NCBI GenBank assembly: GCA_036389695.1 | Contig: DASVWG010000066.1 | Coordinates: forward strand, 1 to 7,142 | Length of the DNA: 7,142 nt | Source: JALZHR01 sp036389695 | Lineage (GTDB): Bacteria; Acidobacteriota; Blastocatellia; Pyrinomonadales; Pyrinomonadaceae | Direction: 5' to 3' | In this document: one piece after another, positions 1 to 6,717 of the stretch | Layout: each line of letters begins with the position of its first letter | How positions within the stretch are numbered: the stretch's first letter is position 1 | The notes under the pieces: generated by a model | What the model saw: the letters and a program-made list of their open reading frames with translations, nothing else | Databases searched by the model: none | Told to the model about the DNA's origin: nothing | Made by a program: the position numbers and the translations under genes

Positions 1-195
1 ATTGCCTTCCTCGTAATAAAACATTATGTCCGCCAGCACTTTAACGTCCGGCGCGGCGGCAAAAAAAACTTTTAAGGCTTCAAATAGATAAGTTATCGTC
101 TGAATATGCCAATCAGTTTCGCCCGTAGGTTTCCCGTCCGACTCAGGATAATAAATCTCGTTTGCTTCGAGTTTCGGTTTCAGAACTGCGCTCAT
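1..195 (-). CDS. Uma2 family putative endonuclease, N-terminal part (runs off left edge)
   Basis: This is the start of a minus-strand gene; 65 codons are visible and the reading frame is still open at base 1. The stretch YPESDGKPTGETDWH (residues 16-30), a helix around residues 31-45, then PDVKVLADIMFYYEEGN (residues 49-65), matches my memory of the N-terminus of Uma2 (DUF820) proteins. These have a PD-(D/E)XK nuclease-like fold and form large, scattered families in cyanobacteria, Chloroflexi and acidobacteria. Their cellular role is not established. The catalytic acidic and lysine residues would lie beyond the window, so activity cannot be judged. The ATG at 193-195 is supported by a GAGG ribosome-binding site (201-204, minus strand) with 5-nt spacing. 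The gene begins 24 nt after the stop of the upstream regulator, so co-transcription is likely. An 8-nt T run in the coding strand (61-68) does not disturb the frame. Confidence 0.8.
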   Translation of the reverse strand, partial: MSAVLKPKLEANEIYYPESDGKPTGETDWHIQTITYLFEALKVFFAAAPDVKVLADIMFYYEEGN

Positions 196-219
196 AACGA
201 CCTCATCATAACACGAAAA

Positions 220-1575
220 TCAAATCTCCTCGTAGCGTTTCAGCTTGCGGTAAAGCGTCGATAAATCGATACCGAGAATGTTTGCCGCTTCGGTTTTATC
301 TTCGCCCGCCGACGCTAAAACTTCCAGAATATAACGGCGCTCCATTTCTTCGAGCGTCGGGCGAAAGCCTGCAGCGTCGCGCATTTCAAAAGCGTTTTGC
401 GAATGCGCGACGATTTTCGGCGGGAGGTTTTCAGGCATGATTTCTTCGCCGGAAAGAATGAAAGCGCGCTCGACGGCGTTTTGCAGCTCGCGGATGTTGC
501 CTTGCCAGTTGTAGCTGACGAGCGCGGACATCGCTTCCTTGTTGATGGTTTTTTCCTGCGCGTTTTGCTCGCGGGCGATGCGGGCGACGAAATGTTTGGC
601 TAACAGCGGAATGTCTTCGCGGCGCTCGCGCAGCGGCGGCAGGTAGATTTCAATCACGTTTAGGCGATAAAAAAGGTCGTCGCGGAAATTTCCGCGTGCG
701 ACTTCTTCTTCGAGATTGCGATTGGTGGCGGCGATAATCCGCGCGTCGAATTTGACGGGCACGCTCGAACCGATTGGCGTCACTTCGTGTTCCTGCAAAG
801 CGCGCAGCAGTTTAACTTGCAGGGAGACGGGAATTTCGCCGATTTCGTCGAGAAAAAGCGTGCCGCCTTCCGCCGTGCGAAAAAGTCCTTTTTTGTCGGC
901 TTTCGCGTCGGTGAAAGCGCCTTTCGTGTGCCCGAAAAGCTCGGATTCGAGCAGGCTTTCCGGCAGCGCGCCGCAGTTGACGGCGAGAAAAGGCTTGTTG
1001 GCGCGCAGCGAATGATGATGGACGGCGCGGGCGACGAGCTCTTTGCCCGTTCCCGATTCGCCCTGAATCAGAATATTTACGTTTGTCGCCGAGACTTTTT
1101 CAATCAGCCGAAAAATCGATTGCAGGCTTTCAGACGTGCCAATGATTTCGGAAAAGCTGAATTGCTTATCCAGCTCGCGGCGCAGAACGCGGTTTTCTCT
1201 GAATAATTCGCGCTGGCGCACGGCGTTTTTGACGGTTTGCAGCAAATCTTCGTTGACGAAAGGCTTTGTGATGTAATCGTATGCGCCTTTGCGCAGCGCC
1301 GAAATCGCCGAATCGACCGACGAATAAGCGGTCATAATAATAACGAGCGCGTCTTCGTCAATCGTCTTGATTTGGTCGAGCAGCGCCAAGCCGTCCATGC
1401 CGCGCATTTTTATGTCGGTCAAGGTCAGCGCGATGTCTTCGGTCGTAAAAACTTCCAAAGCCGTCTCGGCGGAATCGGCGGAAAAAACCTTATAGCCTTC
1501 CGTTTCGAGCAACTCGCGCAAAATCGCCCGCATCAATTCTTCGTCTTCGACAATGAGAATGTTCGGCTCGCTCAT
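220..1575 (-). CDS. Sigma-54-dependent response regulator, NtrC family (REC, AAA+, Fis-type HTH)
   Basis: This is a complete 451-residue bacterial enhancer-binding protein. When phosphorylated it should bind upstream DNA and use ATP to open sigma-54 promoters. The receiver domain (about 4-118) has acidic E10/D11, phospho-acceptor D54, T82 and K104. The central AAA+ domain (about 143-375) has Walker A GESGTGKE (172-179), the sigma-54 contact loop as GAFTDA (219-224) rather than GAFTGA, Walker B GGTLFLDEIG (237-246), ATNRN sensor I (283-287), the arginine-finger stretch FRDDLFYRLN (297-306) and GNIRELQN (359-366). A Fis-type helix-turn-helix closes the protein (about 410-448). Length and order match AtoC/ZraR-type regulators. 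No sensor kinase lies beside it in the window; its neighbours are the Uma2 gene downstream and divergent lptD upstream. No Shine-Dalgarno sequence precedes the ATG, because a large palindrome starts 8 nt upstream. The target genes and stimulus cannot be read from the sequence. Confidence 0.96.
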   Translation of the reverse strand: MSEPNILIVEDEELMRAILRELLETEGYKVFSADSAETALEVFTTEDIALTLTDIKMRGMDGLALLDQIKTIDEDALVIIMTAYSSVDSAISALRKGAYDYITKPFVNEDLLQTVKNAVRQRELFRENRVLRRELDKQFSFSEIIGTSESLQSIFRLIEKVSATNVNILIQGESGTGKELVARAVHHHSLRANKPFLAVNCGALPESLLESELFGHTKGAFTDAKADKKGLFRTAEGGTLFLDEIGEIPVSLQVKLLRALQEHEVTPIGSSVPVKFDARIIAATNRNLEEEVARGNFRDDLFYRLNVIEIYLPPLRERREDIPLLAKHFVARIAREQNAQEKTINKEAMSALVSYNWQGNIRELQNAVERAFILSGEEIMPENLPPKIVAHSQNAFEMRDAAGFRPTLEEMERRYILEVLASAGEDKTEAANILGIDLSTLYRKLKRYEEI

Positions 1576-1583
1576 AATGAAAT

Positions 1584-1655
1584 CGTGAATAGTGAATCGT
1601 AAATCGTGAATAGAAAATTTCTTATCGATTCACGATTTACGATTCACTATTCACG
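1584..1655. repeat. Perfect 28-bp inverted repeat with 16-nt spacer (REP/MITE-like palindrome)
   Basis: The arms 1584-1611 and 1628-1655 are exact reverse complements and are separated by 16 nt (1612-1627). The left side also carries a 13-bp direct repeat, AAATCGTGAATAG, at 1580-1592 and 1601-1613, so the arm is built from a repeated unit. As RNA or single-stranded DNA it would form a strong hairpin. It lies between divergent genes, so a terminator role for either is unlikely. It more probably is a dispersed palindromic element, or less likely a regulator-binding site. I see no transposase or obvious target-site duplication. Confidence 0.85.
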
Positions 1656-1658
1656 CAA

Positions 1659-1758
1659 AATGATTAGCCGCAAAAAGCGTCAGGCTCAGAAAATCATTGA
1701 AACAAGGAAGGTATCAAGATTCTTGAAATTACCCGCGCTTTTTGCGGCATGAATCATT
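1659..1758. repeat. 100-nt element bounded by imperfect inverted repeats
   Basis: Left arm 1659-1679 and right arm 1736-1758 pair over 20 bases: a perfect 13-bp core (GCCGCAAAAAGCG at 1667-1679 with its complement at 1736-1748) plus 7 bp at the outer ends, interrupted by a small asymmetric bulge. Between the arms is a smaller dyad, TCAAGA-T-TCTTGA (1714-1726). The overall shape resembles a tiny non-autonomous mobile element or a structured intergenic repeat. No open reading frame is inside. It is also consistent with an untranslated-leader structure of the minus-strand regulator transcript, if that transcript starts near 1750. Confidence 0.6.
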
Positions 1759-1800
1759 CTAACACAAGACTTTTTTATTTGCCCTGTTCCGTGTTAGCAT
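1756..1800. promoter_or_regulatory. Candidate back-to-back promoters for the regulator (-) and lptD (+)
   Basis: A 7-bp inverted repeat, CTAACAC (1759-1765) and GTGTTAG (1791-1797), flanks a 25-nt T-rich spacer. Read outward, each arm gives an extended -10-like element: TGTTAGAAT on the minus strand (1756-1764) facing the regulator, and TGTTAGCAT on the plus strand (1792-1800) facing lptD. Neither has a good -35 at the expected distance. The plus-strand promoter would give a leader of only about 17 nt before the lptD ATG; the minus-strand one would give a leader of about 175 nt containing both upstream palindromes. This is inferred from sequence shape only. Confidence 0.35.
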
Positions 1801-1823
1801 CAAATTAATTTTCGTTTTAAAAA

Positions 1824-4382
1824 ATGCGTTACAAATCGGTTTTCAAAATTCCTCTTACGATGCTCTTGGCGTGTGTTTTCGCATCCGTTTGCCTCGCTCA
1901 GGAACCGAATCCGGTCGACCGCAAAGTCGCCAACCCGATAACCGATACGCCGAATATCAACCCGGTCGCGCCCGAACAGACGGCGACGCCGAAACCCGTC
2001 AAGAAAAACGAGACGGGCGACGCGAAAGCGGAAACGGGCGACGAAGATTTGGTCGTTTTGTCTGACCGGCAGAGCGTCGAAGGCGAAAAGGGAAAGCGCG
2101 TCGTCGTGCATCAGGGAAACGTCGACGTGCGTTACGGCGCGTATCGCCTGCAAGCCGATAAAGTGTCGCTTCTGGAAGCCGAAAACCGTTTGCTCGCCGA
2201 AGGCAACGTCGTTTTCGACAAGGGCGAAGACGAGCGCATCACGGGCACGCGAGCCGATTGGAATTATAAAACCAAGCTCGGTTATTTTGTCGATTCGACC
2301 GGCTTTACCAATCAAACCAGCGACGGCACGATTATTTATTTTACGGCTGACCGCGTCGAGCGAATTTCCGAAAACGAAATCATCGTCAAAAACGGCAAAT
2401 TCACCGCCTGCGAAGACGCCGTGCCGCGATGGAGCTTTACCGCCAGGGAAGCGAGCATCAAAACCAACGACCGCATCAAGCTCAAATCGCCGCAATTCCG
2501 CGTCCGCGACATTCCAATCGTGCCTTTGCCGTTTGCGACGATTCCGATTGAAAAACGCGACCGCCAATCGGGATTTTTAACGCCGACCTTCGGCTATGCG
2601 GCAAACAAAGGCTTCCGGCTTTCCGCCGCGTATTATCAAACTCTGGGGCGCAGCGCCGACGTCACGTTTCGCGGCGAGCTTTACAGCGCGCGCGGCGTCG
2701 GTTTCGGGCTCGACGCGCGGACGCGCGCCAATTCGCGCTCGTATTTCAATTTCGGCTTTTTCGCCGTCAAAGACCGCATTTTCGGCTCGGACACGGACGA
2801 AAACGACGTGCGCAAACCCGACCAGGGCGGCTCGCTTTTTTACGCCGACGGCATACATTATTTTCCCGGCGGCTGGACGGCGGCGGCTGACGTGCGCCTG
2901 ACTTCGAATCTCGCTTTCCGACAGGTTTTTTCCGATTCGATTCAGCAGGTGATTTCGCCGATTGAAGTCTCGAAAGTTTCTTTGAACAAAAGCTGGGGCA
3001 GTTACAGCTTAAACATTCTGGCGCGGTCGGAAGAAATCTCGATTCCGAACGTTTTCGTCAGAACGCGCAATCTGCCGAGCATCACGTTTGAAAAACGCCC
3101 GTCGCCGTTGCGGTTTTTGAGCGACAACATTTATTTTTCGTTCAAGACGACCGCCGAAGGCGTCTCGCGCCGCGAATCGGTCAACAATCTGGAAGCTTAT
3201 CGACTGCGCACCGGCAACGACCCGATTATCACGCCCCTGCTCGGTCAGCGATTCGACCTTTACCCGCAGATTTCCGTGCCGTTCAGCACCAAATATTTCA
3301 ATTTCACGGCGACCGCCGGCATGCGCGTCACGTTTTATTCCGATTCGCTGGACAATCTGCGCCGCGTCGTCAGTAAAAACGAAACTCGCAAATACGGCGA
3401 ATTTGAATTCGACGTGCGCCCGGTCGCGCTCGCCAAAAATTATTACGGCAAGGACGACACTTTCAAATTCCGCCACACGATTGAGCCTTATCTGACCTAT
3501 CGCTTAATCAGCGGCGTGGACAATTTCAACCGCATCATTCGCTTCGATTACACCGACACGATAACCGACACCAACGAAATCGAATACGGCGTCACTAACC
3601 GCATTTTCACGCGCCGCTACGCCGAAGCCGTGACCGAAGAAGCGCAAAAGCTTTTAAGGGAAAAAGCAAACGGCGAAAATGGAAACGATAAAGAAACCGG
3701 CGGCAAAAATCCGCTCTCGGTGCAGCCGTATGAGATTTTTACGCTGACCGTCAGGCAGAAATATTTCTTCGACGAGACTTTCGGCGAGGCTCTCGTTCCC
3801 GGCAGGCGCAACCAGATCGCGCCGATAACGCAATTGACGTTTTACACTTTCGGCGGCACGCCGCGCCGTTTCTCGCCGCTCAGCATCGACGGCACATATC
3901 GCCCGCAAAAAACCGTTTTCGTCAACACCCGAATGGACGTAGGCGTCGGAAACGACGGCTTACGCGCCATCTCCGCCACCATCGGCTACGACACGCCGCT
4001 TCTAAAAGTCTTCCAGACGTTTTATTACACACGCGCCGTGACGCTGATTCCATCGCTGCAAGCGATTTACAACACCGACAAAGAAGCCGGAACCCTGCGC
4101 GGCTCGCAGTGGAACCCGTCAATCTTCATGGGCAACCGCGACAAAGGCTGGTTCGGCGGCACCTCGCTTTTCTTCGATTTCCAAAACTCCCGCGAGCGCA
4201 ATACAACGCCGCTCATCAGCTCGCTTTACACATTAGGCTACGCCTCAGACTGCTGCTCCGTCGCCGTCCAAGCCTTCACCTACAACGTCGGCGTCCGCCG
4301 CGAAAACAAATACGTCTTCAGCTTCCGCTTAAAGGGCATCGGCACTTTTGGAACTGAACAATTCGGGCAAGGATTGAGGTAA
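1824..4382 (+). CDS. lptD: LPS-assembly protein LptD (outer-membrane lipopolysaccharide translocon)
   Basis: LptD, with the lipoprotein LptE, inserts lipopolysaccharide into the outer leaflet of the outer membrane, receiving it from the periplasmic LptA bridge. The 852-residue product begins with a signal peptide (basic residues 2-8, hydrophobic 9-22, likely cleavage after CLA, A25). A Pro/Glu/Asp-rich linker follows (26-72), then an LptA-like jellyroll (about 74-205). The family signature IPIVPLPFATIPI (230-242) and SGFLTPTFGY (249-258) lead into a long aromatic-rich beta-barrel ending in FSFRLKGIGTFGT (832-844). Escherichia coli LptD is 784 residues, so this is full length with modest insertions, such as a charged loop near 600-632. 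Mature cysteines are C196 and the pair C810-C811, which appear to match three of the four disulfide cysteines of E. coli. The ATG is chosen because it begins the signal peptide; no Shine-Dalgarno sequence precedes it. lptE is not in the window. Confidence 0.95.
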   Translation: MRYKSVFKIPLTMLLACVFASVCLAQEPNPVDRKVANPITDTPNINPVAPEQTATPKPVKKNETGDAKAETGDEDLVVLSDRQSVEGEKGKRVVVHQGNVDVRYGAYRLQADKVSLLEAENRLLAEGNVVFDKGEDERITGTRADWNYKTKLGYFVDSTGFTNQTSDGTIIYFTADRVERISENEIIVKNGKFTACEDAVPRWSFTAREASIKTNDRIKLKSPQFRVRDIPIVPLPFATIPIEKRDRQSGFLTPTFGYAANKGFRLSAAYYQTLGRSADVTFRGELYSARGVGFGLDARTRANSRSYFNFGFFAVKDRIFGSDTDENDVRKPDQGGSLFYADGIHYFPGGWTAAADVRLTSNLAFRQVFSDSIQQVISPIEVSKVSLNKSWGSYSLNILARSEEISIPNVFVRTRNLPSITFEKRPSPLRFLSDNIYFSFKTTAEGVSRRESVNNLEAYRLRTGNDPIITPLLGQRFDLYPQISVPFSTKYFNFTATAGMRVTFYSDSLDNLRRVVSKNETRKYGEFEFDVRPVALAKNYYGKDDTFKFRHTIEPYLTYRLISGVDNFNRIIRFDYTDTITDTNEIEYGVTNRIFTRRYAEAVTEEAQKLLREKANGENGNDKETGGKNPLSVQPYEIFTLTVRQKYFFDETFGEALVPGRRNQIAPITQLTFYTFGGTPRRFSPLSIDGTYRPQKTVFVNTRMDVGVGNDGLRAISATIGYDTPLLKVFQTFYYTRAVTLIPSLQAIYNTDKEAGTLRGSQWNPSIFMGNRDKGWFGGTSLFFDFQNSRERNTTPLISSLYTLGYASDCCSVAVQAFTYNVGVRRENKYVFSFRLKGIGTFGTEQFGQGLR

Positions 4383-4425
4383 TTTGCCAATCTTTATTTT
4401 CTGCTTTTCTGGCGCGGATGGCTAA

Positions 4426-6603
4426 TCAATCGTCCAGATACTCAAAATTCGTCACTGCTTTATGACCTTCGCCGCTTTCGACGGTGACTTGGACCACGCC
4501 TTTCTTGTGTTCGGGAATTGTTGCCGTAATGACCGATGATGACTCATCGATTACTGGCTCAATGGCAGCCATCTCGCCGAATAACACGCTCTTGATTGTC
4601 TTAAAACCCGTTCCGGTAATCGTCACCTTCCCGCCAGTCAAACCCTTCACCGGCTCAATCACGCACGAAATCGGCGTGTTTGATTCCGGAGGGTTACCTC
4701 CATTTTGGGGAGTTTGAGGCTTATCTTCATTTCCGTCTTGCTCTTTGAGCCTTTTGCCTAATTCTTCCTGTACCCGTTTCCAAATCGATTCACTAAAAAC
4801 GGCGGCGACCAGACAGGTTAATAAAAGCACATAAGAATTCGGCTGACCATTGCCGGAGGAAAAAATCGCCAATCCGCCCTGTAGAGCGAGAAACACTACG
4901 ACGGCTGCGGCAACTCCGCGCACCACAACTTCGGTCAAATCATTGACTAAAACTTTATCGGCATGCGGTTCGGGATTTGCGTTGTTTGATTGTTGCTGAG
5001 CCGTGTTTTTCTGAATATGCTCGCGTATAAAGGTCGAGCAAGCCGAACCGAGCAAGCCGAATCCGAGCAAGCCGGTAATCAGGGCGAATGACAGCGACTC
5101 GGTTTTGAGCAGCCAGAAAGTAAAATAATAAAATATTCCTAAGTCCGAGCCTTCGCCCAGCTTAGCCATTTGCGGCATTTTCCCACTCTCCAGATTTTCG
5201 CTTTCTCTTGCTAAACTGGCACAATATCCTCTGGCGCGGCTGATGCCGTAGTAAAGGTCATACATTTCATCATCCAAATTATCTATATAATTAGGTCGAT
5301 TTTGTGCTTGAGAAACCGAACTGCCAAGTCTCTGCCATCTATCATTCACCATCTGTATCTCTCTCACGCATTCGCTGACCACGCGATTGCGTTCCGTCAC
5401 CGTTCTGCTAAACCAGTTCGTGAGATTCAAGAAATATTGAAGGCGCTCTTTATTGCCCTTTCCGACCAGACTGTTGACTTCATAGCTTTGTTGAACGTTG
5501 CTTCGCAGTACCTCTTGCTTTTTCTTGGCGTCCTCGACGATTTTTTGATAATCGCTGATTAACGCTGTGGTTTGGGCTTTATTGTCTGTTTGCAGCTCTT
5601 TCAATCTATTGAGTTTTTCCGGGGTGAGAGTAAATTGTGGTTGGGTGCTTGAATTTGTGGGCAATGCCGTTCTGGTATTCAAGCCGCCGTTAACCGCATT
5701 AACATTACCATTAGTGGTTGTATTGCCTTGCCCACTATTAGCACTATTAGTCTGAGGCGCAATCGTGGTCGAGGTACTGGTTTGCTCTTCGGTTTTGGGT
5801 TGCGGCGTGGTTTCGCCGTCAGCCTTTAACGATTCGATGGCTGTATCTACTGCGTTCATTTTACTTTCATCAAAATTCGTCGTATAAGCGGCGAGAGTGT
5901 TTGAAGAGTCGTTTAGCTGCGCTTTCAGCTTATCGAGACTTACTTGCTCATAGACGACGCTTTTCGCTTCCAATTCCGGTATTGCCAAAATCGCAGCCAT
6001 CGAGAGAAATGAGCTGACGCCGAGAATGATGAAAAACATTGTATTTCTGACGACCGGCGTATTACGATTAGCGTAAAGCTGTCTGAGCGAGTTTAATCCG
6101 CGTGAGCCACCTTCTTCCGATGCTTGTCTGTCATCCAGCAAAAAAGAAATCAGCGCCCAGACTGCCAGAAAACCGATCAAACGATTGATGGGAACATCCT
6201 TGATTTCCGTCAGAATAGTTCCGGTAATGCCGGTCGCCGTTTCGACAAATCCCGAACCCATTTGCCCGAAGCAGCCAGTCTTCGCCTCCGGATTATCGCA
6301 GGCGGCTTTGATGCTGGTTTGCAGATTATAGAAAAGCATTCGCGCGCCGGTTATCAATTGCACGGCGGCGGCGAAAAATTTCTGAAAAATAAAGGGAACA
6401 ACCGTCGGAAAACAGAAGGCGGCGACGGTCAAGCCGATAAGCCGCGCTTTTAAGTTGATTCCGAAACTATCGTTTGAGGTGGTCAGAAATCTCAGAAATT
6501 TTCGCCCGATAAAATAGACGATTGCCGCCGCCAGCGCCATAAATATCGCTGACAGCGCTACATAAAAAATAATCGCCCACAATCTGATTTCTTCCTTATC
6601 CAT
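4426..6603 (-). CDS. Multi-pass membrane protein with coiled coil and C-terminal IPT/TIG domain, function unknown
   Basis: I do not recognise this 725-residue protein as a named family. Hydrophobic segments lie at about 9-33, 54-84, 141-157, 187-208, 500-522, 559-581 and 590-605. Between the fourth and fifth is a long hydrophilic region (about 209-490) with a Ser/Thr/Asn/Gln-rich linker (270-325) and a charged, helix-prone, probably coiled-coil stretch (326-410). A small two-cysteine loop (C102, C111) lies between segments two and three. The C-terminus (about 646-723) is an IPT/TIG immunoglobulin-like domain, shown by GGKVTITGTGF (657-667), VLFGEMAA (673-680), a central ITATIP and the ending NFEYLD. 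Segments 500-612 recall a paired-helix module seen in other uncharacterised bacterial membrane proteins, but that is from memory. The ATG at 6601-6603 has a GGGAGA site (6609-6614) 5 nt upstream. It is convergent with lptD, 43 nt away, with no clear terminator between them. Base composition looks more AT-rich than lptD. Confidence 0.85.
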   Translation of the reverse strand: MDKEEIRLWAIIFYVALSAIFMALAAAIVYFIGRKFLRFLTTSNDSFGINLKARLIGLTVAAFCFPTVVPFIFQKFFAAAVQLITGARMLFYNLQTSIKAACDNPEAKTGCFGQMGSGFVETATGITGTILTEIKDVPINRLIGFLAVWALISFLLDDRQASEEGGSRGLNSLRQLYANRNTPVVRNTMFFIILGVSSFLSMAAILAIPELEAKSVVYEQVSLDKLKAQLNDSSNTLAAYTTNFDESKMNAVDTAIESLKADGETTPQPKTEEQTSTSTTIAPQTNSANSGQGNTTTNGNVNAVNGGLNTRTALPTNSSTQPQFTLTPEKLNRLKELQTDNKAQTTALISDYQKIVEDAKKKQEVLRSNVQQSYEVNSLVGKGNKERLQYFLNLTNWFSRTVTERNRVVSECVREIQMVNDRWQRLGSSVSQAQNRPNYIDNLDDEMYDLYYGISRARGYCASLARESENLESGKMPQMAKLGEGSDLGIFYYFTFWLLKTESLSFALITGLLGFGLLGSACSTFIREHIQKNTAQQQSNNANPEPHADKVLVNDLTEVVVRGVAAAVVVFLALQGGLAIFSSGNGQPNSYVLLLTCLVAAVFSESIWKRVQEELGKRLKEQDGNEDKPQTPQNGGNPPESNTPISCVIEPVKGLTGGKVTITGTGFKTIKSVLFGEMAAIEPVIDESSSVITATIPEHKKGVVQVTVESGEGHKAVTNFEYLDD

Positions 6604-6636
6604 AATTATCTCCCATGCAAATCAACTGGTAAGGAA

Positions 6637-6663
6637 TTGTCTGATGGTATAACCATCAGACAA
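6637..6663. promoter_or_regulatory. Perfect 27-bp palindrome, candidate operator upstream of the membrane-protein gene
   Basis: Arms 6637-6648 (TTGTCTGATGGT) and 6652-6663 are exact reverse complements around the 3-nt centre ATA. The centre reads TGGT-N3-ACCA, the same core as operators of the FadR/PdhR branch of GntR regulators. The dyad ends 33 nt before the start codon of the minus-strand membrane-protein gene, a sensible place for a repressor site or leader hairpin. Alternatively it is the terminator hairpin of the degraded gene upstream, although the bases after it on the minus strand (AATTCCTT) are a poor U-tract. No clear -35/-10 pair is visible. Confidence 0.55.
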
Positions 6664-6717
6664 CTATGTCCGGCTATCCGCCGCCTTTCTGACAAACGCA
6701 CAAGTGTGACTTTAAAA

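Noticed and set aside
787..1206. 139-codon plus-strand frame opposite the regulator ATPase domain
   Set aside because: It is antisense to an intact NtrC-type protein with every motif in place, and its own translation is an Arg/Phe-rich shadow without recognisable domains.
1..1575. Uma2 gene plus regulator as a defence or toxin-antitoxin module
   Set aside because: Only proximity supports it; the regulator is an ordinary NtrC type and the Uma2 gene is incomplete here.
1584..1655. Reading the repeated units as a CRISPR array
   Set aside because: There are only two inverted arms, no regularly spaced direct repeats with unique spacers, and no cas genes.
1824..1874. LptD as a lipoprotein via LLAC ending at C17
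   Set aside because: The lipobox is poor, the hydrophobic segment continues past C17, and a signal peptidase I site after A25 is better; LptD proteins are not lipoproteins.
1800..2567. 255-codon open frame on the minus strand opposite the lptD 5' half
   Set aside because: It is antisense to a well-supported LptD, shows no family features, and is the usual shadow of GC-rich codons; it also runs through the lptD start region.
3009..3476. 155-codon minus-strand frame inside lptD
   Set aside because: It is antisense to the LptD barrel, with no ribosome site or domain.
4383..4425. Bidirectional terminator between lptD and the membrane-protein gene
   Set aside because: The 43-nt gap has a T-rich stretch but I could not find a stable stem in front of it on either strand.
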